Positions 26,598-33,842 of a DNA stretch of 64,000 nt are shown in pieces (position 1 is the stretch's first letter; each line of letters starts with the position of its first letter). The stretch is taken from the NCBI GenBank assembly GCA_964399535.1, contig CAYNRE010000009.1:496001-560000 (forward strand), written 5' to 3'. The position numbers and the translations under genes were made by a program. Below the pieces are notes generated by a model. The model did no database searches and had not been told where the DNA came from. It was given only the letters and a program-made list of their open reading frames with translations. The DNA comes from CAYNRE01 sp964399535 (GTDB taxonomy: Bacteria; Planctomycetota; Planctomycetia; Pirellulales; CAYNRE01).

Positions 26598-27041
26598 ATG
26601 CAGGCCAAGACGATCCTCTTTCCCACCGACTTTTCTTCGCTCAGCGATGCGGGCTTGCAGCACGCGGCTTCGCTGGCCCGCGAGTCGGGCGCCAAGCTGC
26701 TCATTTTGCATGTCGAAGAGCCGCCCGCGGCCTACGGTGGCGGCGAAATGTATTACGGCATTCCCGAACCGAATCGCGATGCCTTGATGAGCATGCTTAC
26801 GGCGGTGAAACCCAATGACGCTGGCGTGGCCTACGAACATCGCCTGGTGGTGGGTGACCCGGCGACGGAAATTGTCGAGACCGCCAAGCAGGTCGGTGCC
26901 GACATGATCGTGATGAGCACCCACGGCCGGACGGGGCTTAGCCGGCTGCTCATGGGAAGCGTGGCCGAGGCCGTGGTTCGCCGCGCGCCTTGCCCGGTTT
27001 TCAGCTTCAAGCCGACGCAACCCGCCGAGGCGGCCCACTGA
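26598..27041 (+). CDS. Universal stress protein (UspA family)
   Basis: A 147-aa single-domain UspA protein, the normal size. It begins with the strand TILFPTDFSSLS and ends with the ATP-binding motif STHGRTGLSRLLMGS followed by AEAVVRRAPCPVF, so it is probably of the ATP-binding type. UspA proteins are cytoplasmic factors induced by starvation, oxidative or anaerobic stress. The ATG at 26598 is preceded by AAGGGAG; an open frame extends upstream but has no UspA-like sequence and contains the promoter. Preceded by a sigma-54 promoter with upstream palindromes and the divergent NtrC-type regulator. A CBS-domain gene follows after 152 bp. Confidence 0.92.
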   Translation: MQAKTILFPTDFSSLSDAGLQHAASLARESGAKLLILHVEEPPAAYGGGEMYYGIPEPNRDALMSMLTAVKPNDAGVAYEHRLVVGDPATEIVETAKQVGADMIVMSTHGRTGLSRLLMGSVAEAVVRRAPCPVFSFKPTQPAEAAH

Positions 27042-27193
27042 AATCGTCGCAATCGATGGGGGGCGAAACGTGAAGCGGGGTACACAGTCAGGCCGCCGTC
27101 AGTTTTTGTAAGGCCGCGAGATAATCTGGGAGGGACGACCGAAAGGGCGTGGTTCACCGATTCTCAACACAACCCGTGGGGGGAGGTGCTCCG

Positions 27194-27688
27194 ATGCAGG
27201 TCTACGATCGTTGGTGTCGGCTACAGGTAAGCGAGGTGATGTCGCGCGAGGTAATTAGCGTTTCCTCGCATGAAACGTTGCCCCGAGCGGCCAGTCGGTT
27301 GCTAGACCATAAAGTGACGGCCGCGCCCGTGGTGGACGAATTGGGCCATTGCGTGGGCATTCTCTCGGGCAGCGATTTTCTCAGGCTCGCCTCGCGGGGG
27401 GGAATCGAGGCTCTCTCCAAGAATCGGCTTCACCGGGCGGGTGACTCGGCGGGCCCTTCCGAGAGCTGGCACTCCGAGCTTCCGGCCGAAGAACTGGTCG
27501 CCGACCACATGTGCCCGGCGCTGCAGACCATTCATTGGCGCGACACGCTGGCGCATGCGGCCCGTATTTTGCACTGGGGACAATTGCATCGCTTGCCGGT
27601 GCTGGACGACGAGGGTCGGATAGTGGGGCTGCTGTCGTCTCACGATCTGCTAGGCGCGTTGCTTCGCCTGGCCGGAGACGAACAGTAG
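27194..27688 (+). CDS. CBS-domain pair protein
   Basis: A 164-aa cytoplasmic protein made of two CBS domains. The first (about residues 10-65) runs from VSEVMSREVISVSSHETL to GHCVGILSGSDFLRL. The second (about 100-160) has VADHMCPALQTIHWRDTL and EGRIVGLLSSHDLLGAL. A linker of about 35 residues joins them. CBS pairs bind adenosine nucleotides and act as energy or redox sensors; the output here is unknown. The ATG at 27194 follows a strong GGGAGG six bases upstream, so it is preferred to the GTG at 27149. Same strand as uspA and probably part of the same stress group. Confidence 0.87.
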   Translation: MQVYDRWCRLQVSEVMSREVISVSSHETLPRAASRLLDHKVTAAPVVDELGHCVGILSGSDFLRLASRGGIEALSKNRLHRAGDSAGPSESWHSELPAEELVADHMCPALQTIHWRDTLAHAARILHWGQLHRLPVLDDEGRIVGLLSSHDLLGALLRLAGDEQ

Positions 27689-27799
27689 ACTTTCCTGCCA
27701 GGATCCGCGGTCGCCCGATTCCCAGGGCCATGATTACAAGGCCGCCGTGCGCCATGCTGCTCGGCTGGCCGGACGCGCAAAACGGAGGATTGTCGAACC

Positions 27800-28195
27800 A
27801 TGAAACGCATCGCAATTGCAGTCGTCGTCTTCGGCTGTCTGGGCGCCTGGTGGGCCGAAGCCCGGCAGCGCGACGAAGTGAGTGAGTTCATGCGGCTGAA
27901 GCTCGACCACTCGCAACGGGTGCTCGAGGGCTTGGCGCTGGAAGACTTTCAAATGCTGGCCAAGCACTCGCAAGAAATCAGTCTGTTGAGCCAAGCTTCG
28001 AGTTGGCGAGTCTTGCAGACCCCCGAGTACCTGCAGTATAGCGCCGAGTTCCGCCGCACGGCCGATGCCCTGACCGAAGCGGCTCGCAACAAAAATCTCG
28101 ATGGTGCCGCCCTGCGGTACGTCGACCTGACTTTGAAATGCGTCAACTGCCACAAATACGTTCGCGGTGTTCGCGTGGCGTCGTTGGACGACTAG
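27800..28195 (+). CDS. Small exported mono-haem cytochrome-like protein (paralog A)
   Basis: A 131-aa protein with a signal peptide (MKRIAIAVVVFGCLGAWW, cleavage near AEA) and one c-type haem motif close to the C-terminus (CVNCHKYVRG, about residues 114-123). The rest is predicted helical, for example LKLDHSQRVLEGLALEDF and FRRTADALTEAARNKNLDG. A haem site at the end of a helical bundle resembles cytochrome c' but the match is not certain. It is clearly paralogous to the protein at 35831-36244: shared spacing and motifs LDHSQ/LEHSQ, NLDGAAL/NIDGAAL and LKCVNCHK/LSCVNCHK. Ribosome site ACGGAGGA precedes the ATG. It lies in the stress gene group behind uspA and the CBS gene. Confidence 0.8.
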   Translation: MKRIAIAVVVFGCLGAWWAEARQRDEVSEFMRLKLDHSQRVLEGLALEDFQMLAKHSQEISLLSQASSWRVLQTPEYLQYSAEFRRTADALTEAARNKNLDGAALRYVDLTLKCVNCHKYVRGVRVASLDD

Positions 28196-28279
28196 CTCCT
28201 GGTGCCGGGGGTCAATCGTGAACCGCACTTTTCCTGGTGCTCGCCTCGGCCAGCGAGGGGGCAGTCCGGTCGAGCGCCG

Positions 28280-29044
28280 ATGGCCCAAATCAAGAATCGC
28301 CTTCGACAACTCGAATCGGAGCATAGCCCCCGAGCGGTCGCCGCGCGGTTGGCCGCGGCGAATTCGCACAGCTACCTGGGCGACTTCGTCCTGGGGGCAA
28401 TCGACGGAACGGTGACCACGTTTGCCGTCGTGGCCGGGGTCGCCGGGGCGCAGCTTTCGCACGGAACCGCCATTATTCTTGGCCTGGCCAACCTGCTGGC
28501 CGACGGGTTCAGCATGGCCGTCGGCAATTATCTCAGTGCCCGATCGACCGCCCAGGTGACCGAGCGGGCGCGCCGCCAGGAAGAGTTTCACATCGACCTG
28601 ATTCCCGAGGGAGAGCGGGAGGAAATTCGCCAGATTTTTGCCGCCAAGGGTTTCGATGAGCCGCTGCTCAGCCAGATTGTCGACACCATCACGGCCGACC
28701 GACGCCGCTGGGTCGACACCATGATTACCGAAGAGTGCGGGCTGAGCTTGGAAACACGGCCAGCCTGGCGCGCGGGGCTGGCTACGTTCGTCGCCTTCAC
28801 GCTGGTCGGTTTAATTCCCCTGATTCCCTATTTCCTGCCCTGGCCGCTTTCGGCCGAACAAACTTTTGCCGTTTCCAGTTTGGCCACGGCTCTGACCTTT
28901 GCCTGCATCGGCGCGGCCAAAGGCTACGCTCTCGAGCGATCGCTCTTTCGATCGTCCATGGAAACGCTGGCCGTCGGCACCCTGGCGGCAACACTGGCCT
29001 ACGTCGTGGGGGTGCTATTGCATCGCCTGGCGGGCATTCAGTAG
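28280..29044 (+). CDS. VIT1/CCC1-family iron/manganese transporter
   Basis: A 254-aa membrane protein. The N-terminal part has FVLGAIDGTVTTFAVVAG and GLANLLADGFSMAVGNYLSA, the conserved helix 1/2 signatures of the vacuolar iron transporter family, followed by the acidic cytoplasmic metal-binding helices (EEFHIDLIPEGEREEIRQIF, TEECGL) and three C-terminal membrane helices (about residues 162-250). These proteins export Fe2+ or Mn2+ from the cytoplasm, usually using the proton gradient. The ATG at 28280 was taken because the sequence before it looks non-coding. It follows the small haem protein by 84 bp on the same strand, and ends 83 bp before the convergent YHS gene. Confidence 0.87.
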   Translation: MAQIKNRLRQLESEHSPRAVAARLAAANSHSYLGDFVLGAIDGTVTTFAVVAGVAGAQLSHGTAIILGLANLLADGFSMAVGNYLSARSTAQVTERARRQEEFHIDLIPEGEREEIRQIFAAKGFDEPLLSQIVDTITADRRRWVDTMITEECGLSLETRPAWRAGLATFVAFTLVGLIPLIPYFLPWPLSAEQTFAVSSLATALTFACIGAAKGYALERSLFRSSMETLAVGTLAATLAYVVGVLLHRLAGIQ

Positions 29045-29092
29045 CCGCCCGCCGGCGGCATGCGTACGCTTGGCGGACGCCGAATGCCGCGG

Positions 29093-29127
29093 GAAAAAGA
29101 AACCGGCCGCGATGCTCGATCCCGGTT
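29093..29127 (-). terminator. Intrinsic terminator of the YHS protein gene
   Basis: Directly after the stop codon, the minus strand has a 6-bp inverted repeat (AACCGG at 29101-29106 and CCGGTT at 29122-29127) followed by TTTCTTTTT overlapping the second arm, a classic stem with T tract. Confidence 0.65.
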
Positions 29128-29808
29128 CTAGCCCGCCGATCCCCCGCCGAGATAGACATAGTGCGCCGGCTCGCGCAGGAAGCGATCCCGGGCAGCTAGC
29201 GAGACGAACCAGAACGATTGCCCGCCGTATTCAAGTTCCGCGGCGGCCGAGGCTTTGGAAAAGCGCACCCCGCACACCGGGTCGGTGGCCAGCACGGGGG
29301 CTTGCGTCCGTTCGACGAACGACACGCGGAGGTAGCTTTCATAGAACTCGGCCAGCCGCTGCTCGAACCAATCGACCAGCCGCGCCCGGGGAACCCGCCG
29401 CAGCGAAACCCGTAGCTCCGTGGAACGCTCGGCCCGCAGAAACGTGGGTGTGAACTCGCGATCGACTAGCAGCAACAGATGCTCGATCACCGCGTCGTGA
29501 GCCAACCGTACCTGGCATCGGGCCGTGATCGGGGCCGAAGGTGTCCAGGGAATCTCGAGCAGCACCTGGTCTCCCGATTCGCGGCTGGGCGCAGTGACGC
29601 GGGCACCGGCAATGTGCGAGGCCAACCGCTCGACCCTCGGCAACACCACTCCGCGAGTCAACTCGGCCGCCAGGGCATGAAAGCGGGCATGGCGTTCGTT
29701 GAGTTGCGCCGGGCTGATTCCACGGCGCTGGCCATGTTCGGCCAGGCGTCGCTCGGCCCGGGTACTAAGCGTGGTAAGCCGTCGCTGGAAGGCGGCGAGT
29801 GATTCCAT
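29128..29808 (-). CDS. Protein with C-terminal YHS domain
   Basis: A 226-aa cytoplasmic protein. The N-terminal two thirds (helices RRLTTLSTRAERRLAEH and LNERHARFHALAAEL, then strands ending VSLRRVPRARLVDWF) match no family I know. The last 50 residues form a YHS domain: ATDPVCGVRFSKASA, then FWFVSLAARDRFLREP, similar to the metal-binding domain of copper ATPases and multiheme partners. A single Cys is present in the YHS start (DPVCG). Starts at the ATG at 29808 and ends in an intrinsic terminator. Convergent with the VIT1-type transporter and divergent from corA, so a link to metal handling is plausible but inferred. Confidence 0.7.
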   Translation of the reverse strand: MESLAAFQRRLTTLSTRAERRLAEHGQRRGISPAQLNERHARFHALAAELTRGVVLPRVERLASHIAGARVTAPSRESGDQVLLEIPWTPSAPITARCQVRLAHDAVIEHLLLLVDREFTPTFLRAERSTELRVSLRRVPRARLVDWFEQRLAEFYESYLRVSFVERTQAPVLATDPVCGVRFSKASAAAELEYGGQSFWFVSLAARDRFLREPAHYVYLGGGSAG

Positions 29809-29947
29809 AAGTTGGGTTCCGGACTTTCAAGCCGGTGGGTTGCCCCTGGTTGCTTGGGTCCGGCGACACCGCAACGCGCGGGCGTGGGCCTGAAACCACC
29901 GAGCTTACTCGGGGAGCGCGCGCCGCGGGGGTCGCAAACCAGGGGTT

Positions 29948-29977
29948 TTGGCTTCCCGAGCCCGGCGGCCGTATTCT
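29948..29977 (+). promoter_or_regulatory. Candidate sigma-70 promoter of corA
   Basis: TTGGCT (29948-29953) and TATTCT (29972-29977) are separated by 18 bp, with transcription expected near 29984, about 72 nt before the chosen ATG. Confidence 0.45.
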
Positions 29978-30055
29978 ACGATACGCACACGCGAAAAACC
30001 CCCAGCGGCTTTCCCACGTAACCAATCGATCTGGCCCCCCGCCCGAAGCGAGCTT

Positions 30056-31222
30056 ATGGCCAACCACCGCAAGCGAAAACGCCGGCTGCGATTCGATCGA
30101 CGGACTCCGCCAGGAGCTACGCCGGGAAGCGTGGTGGTCGACCCGCACGCGCGGCTGCCTCGGGTGCAAGTATTCGCCTATCGGGGTGAAGAGCTTCTAG
30201 AGAAGCAGGTCACCAGTCTCGACGAGCTCGCCCCGTTGCTGGCCGGCTACGACGTTACCTGGGTACACGTCGACGGCCTGGGCAGCGCGGCCATGATCGA
30301 GCGTTTGGCCAAAATCTTTCATTTGCATGCCCTGGCGATGGAAGACGTGGTGAACCTGCATCAGCGGGCCAAGGTGGAGCATTACGATCAGAACCTGTTC
30401 GTGGTCGCCCGCATGCCCCGCCCGCTGGAAGCGCACCCCGACACCGAGCAGCTCAGCCTGTTTCTCGGCCCTAAATACGTCCTGACACTGGCCGAGGATC
30501 CGGGCGACTGCCTTGATCCGATACGGCACCGCCTGCAACAGAGCGGCGCCCAAATTCGGCAGACAGGCGCCGACCACCTGGCCTATGCCATTTTGGATAC
30601 GGTCATCGACCATTACTATCCGCTGCTGGAGGAGCTGGGCGATCGGCTCGATGCGCTCGAGGACCGCGTGCTCGGCCAGCCTTCGACCCAAACGCTGGTC
30701 GAGATCCACCAATTCAAGAAAGACCTGCTGGTGCTCCGGCGAGCCATCTGGCCGCACCGCGAGGCAATCAATTCCCTGATTCGCGACCCGACCCCCCTGG
30801 TCTCGGCCGAGGCTCGGGTCTTTCTGCGCGATTGCTACGACCACGTGGTGCAGATCATGGAATTGGTCGAAGCCTATCGCGAAGTGGGGGCCGACCTGCG
30901 CGACGCCTACTTGTCGAGCGTCTCGAACCGCATGAACGACGTGATGCGGGTACTGACCGTGATCTCGACCATCTTCATCCCGTTGACCTTTATGACCGGC
31001 GTGTACGGGATGAATTTCGACCCCGACGCTGGCCCCTGGAATATGCCCGAGCTACGCTGGCCTTGGGGCTACGCCCTGGTCTGGGGAGCGATTGCCCTGG
31101 TGAGCGCGGGCATGGTCTACTTCTTCTGGCGACGCGGCTGGCTGCGCCCGTTTGCGCCCAACGAGGTGTTGCGCGCCAGCAACGCCGCTCTCAGCGACGA
31201 GAATTCGCCGCCCAAACCCTAG
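30056..31222 (+). CDS. corA: Magnesium/cobalt transporter CorA
   Basis: A 388-aa CorA-type channel. The N-terminal soluble domain (residues 1-300) includes VTWVHVDGLGSAAMIERLAKIF, then long stalk helices (DRLDALEDRVLGQPS, KDLLVLRRAIWPHR, DAYLSSVSNRMNDVMRVLTV). The two C-terminal membrane helices bracket the selectivity motif YGMNF (in TGVYGMNFDP), followed by a short basic tail. Forms homopentamers that take up Mg2+ or Co2+. The ATG at 30056 is preferred because the following basic sequence (MANHRKRKRRLRF) continues into the domain; an upstream in-frame codon at 29948 would overlap the promoter. Sigma factor gene follows after 45 bp, and may be transcribed with it. Confidence 0.92.
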   Translation: MANHRKRKRRLRFDRRTPPGATPGSVVVDPHARLPRVQVFAYRGEELLEKQVTSLDELAPLLAGYDVTWVHVDGLGSAAMIERLAKIFHLHALAMEDVVNLHQRAKVEHYDQNLFVVARMPRPLEAHPDTEQLSLFLGPKYVLTLAEDPGDCLDPIRHRLQQSGAQIRQTGADHLAYAILDTVIDHYYPLLEELGDRLDALEDRVLGQPSTQTLVEIHQFKKDLLVLRRAIWPHREAINSLIRDPTPLVSAEARVFLRDCYDHVVQIMELVEAYREVGADLRDAYLSSVSNRMNDVMRVLTVISTIFIPLTFMTGVYGMNFDPDAGPWNMPELRWPWGYALVWGAIALVSAGMVYFFWRRGWLRPFAPNEVLRASNAALSDENSPPKP

Positions 31223-31267
31223 GTTCCTCTCGGGGGCGGCTAGCCCGGGCTACCCAGGAAATCGAGC

Positions 31268-31897
31268 ATGGAACCCTCCGAGGCCCGCCAGTTCGAAGAC
31301 TTGCTCGATCAGGCTCGGCGGGGGCAACCGGCCGAGCGCGACCGGCTGTTCGCCGCTTGTCGCGATCGTTTGCTATTGGCCGCCCGGGGCGAGTTGCAGT
31401 CGCGCCTGCAAGCGAAGGTGGATCCCTCCGACCTGGTGCAACAGACTTTGCTCGAAGCGCATCGCGACTTTGCCCGCTTCCAAGGCGAAACCGCCGCCCA
31501 ATGGTGGAGCTGGTTACGTTCGATCCTCGACCGCAACGCGGCCGACGTGGTTCGCGCCTACTTGGGAACCGCCAAACGGCAAGCCGGCCGCGAGGTAGCC
31601 TTTCGACCGGCCGGCAGCGACAGTCGGGCGCCCGGCGCAGCCCCCGAACCGGCCGCCGACGACGCCACCCCGAGCCAGCAAGTAATGCTCGACGACCGCC
31701 AGCGGCGATTGGCGCTGGCGATCGAACAATTGCCTGCCGATTACCGCCAGGTGATCGAGCTGCGCAACTTGCAGCGGTTGCCCTTCGACGAAGTGGCCGA
31801 GCGGATGGGGCGCTCGCGACCGGCCGTGCAGATGCTTTGGGCCCGCGCTCTGAAGAAACTGCAATCCCAATTGGGCGACATCTCTTGGGGTACCTGA
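31268..31897 (+). CDS. ECF-type RNA polymerase sigma factor
   Basis: A 209-aa sigma-70 family factor of the extracytoplasmic type. Region 2 (about residues 28-95) has DPSDLVQQTLLEAHRDFARF, the DxVQ-type core binding helix, and WSWLRSILDRNAADV. Region 4 (about 145-205) has the recognition helix-turn-helix LPADYRQVIELRNLQRL and EVAERMGRSRPAVQMLWARAL. The central linker is Ala/Pro-rich. A Ser/Thr kinase gene starts 29 bp after its stop, a typical planctomycete pairing in which kinase and sigma factor are co-transcribed. No anti-sigma factor is nearby, so regulation is probably by phosphorylation. ATG at 31268 follows CAGGAA. Target genes unknown. Confidence 0.9.
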   Translation: MEPSEARQFEDLLDQARRGQPAERDRLFAACRDRLLLAARGELQSRLQAKVDPSDLVQQTLLEAHRDFARFQGETAAQWWSWLRSILDRNAADVVRAYLGTAKRQAGREVAFRPAGSDSRAPGAAPEPAADDATPSQQVMLDDRQRRLALAIEQLPADYRQVIELRNLQRLPFDEVAERMGRSRPAVQMLWARALKKLQSQLGDISWGT

Positions 31898-31926
31898 CCG
31901 ATGCGGTCCGCGGTGGGAACTTGCCG

Positions 31927-33549
31927 GTGAACGAACCGACGGATGAACCGCTGCCGCCCGAGGTGGAACGATTCCTCGATCGTTTGCAGCGCGGCGAACA
32001 ACCCGACCCGGCCGCGCTCTTGGCCGACCATCCCGAGTGGGCCCCCCTGCTCGACTGTCTGATTCAGCTCGACGGGCTGGCTGGCCGCGTTGCCGGCGAA
32101 ACGCCACCGCTGGCGGACTCTGAGCCGTGCGCTGATTTCGGTGATTACGAGCTGCTCGAAGAGATTGGCCGCGGCGGAATGGGGGTGGTCTTCCGGGCAC
32201 GCCAAAAACGGTTGGGCCGCATCGTGGCGCTCAAGATGGTGCTGGCCAGTCGGCTGGCGTCGCCCGAGAGCCTGGCGCGTTTTGCCCTGGAAGCTCAGGC
32301 CGCCGCCCGGCTTCGGCATCCGCAAATTGTCAGCGTCTACGATGCGGGGCAACGGCACGGCCAGCACTACTACGCCATGCAGTACGTGGCCGGCAGCGAC
32401 CTGGCCCAATTGGCCGCCGCCGGACCGCTCGACCCGAAGCAAGCCGCGCGGACGATGGCCCTGGTCGCCCGAGCCGTGCAGTACCTGCACGAGCAAGGCA
32501 TCGTGCATCGCGATCTGAAACCCTCGAACATCCTGCTCGACGAAACGGGCAATCCCCAAGTGGCCGACTTCGGCCTGGCCAAGCTGATCGCCGAAGGCAC
32601 GGACCTGACCCAGTCGGGCACCATCGTGGGCACGGCGGCCTACATGGCTCCGGAGCAAGCTCGCGGCGGGCGCCGCGAAGTGGGCCCCTCGGCCGATGTT
32701 TATAGCCTGGGCGCGATTTTGTTCGAGCTACTCACCGGGCGACCCCCCTTCGAGTCGGCGGCACCGCTCGATGTGCTCTTGCAACTGCTGGGAAGCGAAC
32801 CGCCGCAACCACGCCAGCTCAATCGCCGGATTCCCCTCGAGCTGGAACTGATCGTGCTGCACTGTCTGGAGAAAGCGCCGCGCGATCGCTACCGGTCGGC
32901 GGCGGCCCTGGCCGACGACCTGGAGCGGTACCTGCGGGGCGAGCCGTTGGAAGTGCGCCCCGCCGGCTGGGGCGCCCGACTGCTGCGCTGGGCCCGTCGC
33001 GAACCGGCGCTCGCCGGCCGGTTCGCCGCTGGGGGGCTGTTCTACCTGGTTCAATTGGCGAACCGGTATTATTTCTACCGGGGCGACGAGGAATTCGCAG
33101 GGTTTCATCGCAGCGTAAGCCTGCTCACGCTTTGCTGGATGATTGCGTCGGTGTTGTGCCAGGTGCTGGTGCGCCGCCCCCGTTGGAAACTCTATGGCCC
33201 GTTGGCCTGGACCCTGATCGACTGCTCGGCCCTGGCCAGCATGTTGGTGTTGGCCAACGGTCCGGCGAGCCCGCTGGTGGTGGTGCTGCCGCTCTTGATC
33301 GTGGGGTCGGGCCTCTGGTTTCGCCCTCGGCTGGTCGCCACGGTTACCGCGGCCACAATGGCCATTTACCTGGGCCTGGTGGTTTATTTTCGCTGGCATC
33401 GCACGGCAGTGCTGGTTCGGTATCCGCTGGGCTACGACCACCACGCCATGTTCCTGCTCTGCATGCTCGTATCCGGCCTGGTCACCGGCTTCTTGACCTG
33501 GCGCATCCAAGGTCTGGGGCGTCGCCTGGACGGTTCGGACTGGAAGTAA
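31927..33549 (+). CDS. Membrane Ser/Thr protein kinase
   Basis: A 540-aa PknB-type kinase. A ~70-residue acidic leader (PPEVERFLDRLQRGEQPD) precedes the kinase domain (about residues 72-335) with glycine loop IGRGGMGVVF, Lys in VALKMVL, HRDLKPSN catalytic loop, DFGLAK and GTAAYMAPEQA, all intact. The C-terminal ~190 residues hold about five or six membrane helices (LFYLVQLANRYYF, PLAWTLIDCSALASML, PLVVVLPLLIVGSGLW, LVATVTAATMAIYLGLV, MFLLCMLVSGLVTGF), with no extracellular domain, so the sensor could lie within the membrane. The start is taken as GTG at 31927; a TTG at 31921 is possible. It follows the sigma factor gene by 29 bp and likely phosphorylates it or its partners. Confidence 0.9.
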   Translation: MNEPTDEPLPPEVERFLDRLQRGEQPDPAALLADHPEWAPLLDCLIQLDGLAGRVAGETPPLADSEPCADFGDYELLEEIGRGGMGVVFRARQKRLGRIVALKMVLASRLASPESLARFALEAQAAARLRHPQIVSVYDAGQRHGQHYYAMQYVAGSDLAQLAAAGPLDPKQAARTMALVARAVQYLHEQGIVHRDLKPSNILLDETGNPQVADFGLAKLIAEGTDLTQSGTIVGTAAYMAPEQARGGRREVGPSADVYSLGAILFELLTGRPPFESAAPLDVLLQLLGSEPPQPRQLNRRIPLELELIVLHCLEKAPRDRYRSAAALADDLERYLRGEPLEVRPAGWGARLLRWARREPALAGRFAAGGLFYLVQLANRYYFYRGDEEFAGFHRSVSLLTLCWMIASVLCQVLVRRPRWKLYGPLAWTLIDCSALASMLVLANGPASPLVVVLPLLIVGSGLWFRPRLVATVTAATMAIYLGLVVYFRWHRTAVLVRYPLGYDHHAMFLLCMLVSGLVTGFLTWRIQGLGRRLDGSDWK

Positions 33550-33626
33550 TTCGGCGGGGCAAGCAGGCCCAGACCGGCGTCATTCGCGAGCTAGTCGCGG
33601 GGGGCCGTCAACCACGCAGGCGCAAA

Positions 33627-33842
33627 TCAGGCCGGGTTGGCGGGGGGCAGTGGACGATAGCCCTCGTCGCGCATTTTACGCTGTAGCCACCAGTCGGGCC
33701 GCAGCGGCTCGTCGAAAACCGGGTGCGGTTTTCCCAGCCCGGCAAGGTGGGCGAATTGCCCTTCTTCAATCGCCCGGCGAAGTTTGTCCTCGGCCACGAT
33801 CTCGATGGCCAGGTCGCCGAAGGTGGGTCCACTGCCGCTCAT
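33627..33842 (-). CDS. DUF1992 (DnaJ C28-like) domain protein
   Basis: A 71-aa protein that is almost entirely a DUF1992 domain: FGDLAIEIVAEDKLRRAIEEG, GLGKPHPVFDEP and WWLQRKMRDEGYRP are the family signature. DUF1992 is found in the DnaJ homolog subfamily C member 28 of eukaryotes and as small stand-alone proteins in bacteria. Function unknown. Its ATG overlaps the TGA of the upstream gene (ATGA), so it is translationally coupled to the isochorismatase-ThuA protein and made from the same mRNA. Converges on the kinase gene. Confidence 0.82.
   Translation of the reverse strand: MSGSGPTFGDLAIEIVAEDKLRRAIEEGQFAHLAGLGKPHPVFDEPLRPDWWLQRKMRDEGYRPLPPANPA

Noticed and set aside
27760..27790. Possible sigma-54 promoter before the small haem protein gene (CTGGCCGGACGCGCA)
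   Set aside because: GG and GC are two bases too close and the -24 element is incomplete.
27734..28591. Minus-strand open frame opposite the haem protein and VIT1-type genes
   Set aside because: Mirror image of real plus-strand genes with clear motifs and ribosome sites.
30832..31926. Long open frame continuing upstream of the membrane Ser/Thr kinase
   Set aside because: It overlaps corA and the sigma factor gene, its translation is Arg/Gly/Pro-rich with no domain, and it is explained by high GC; the kinase start at 31927 fits better.
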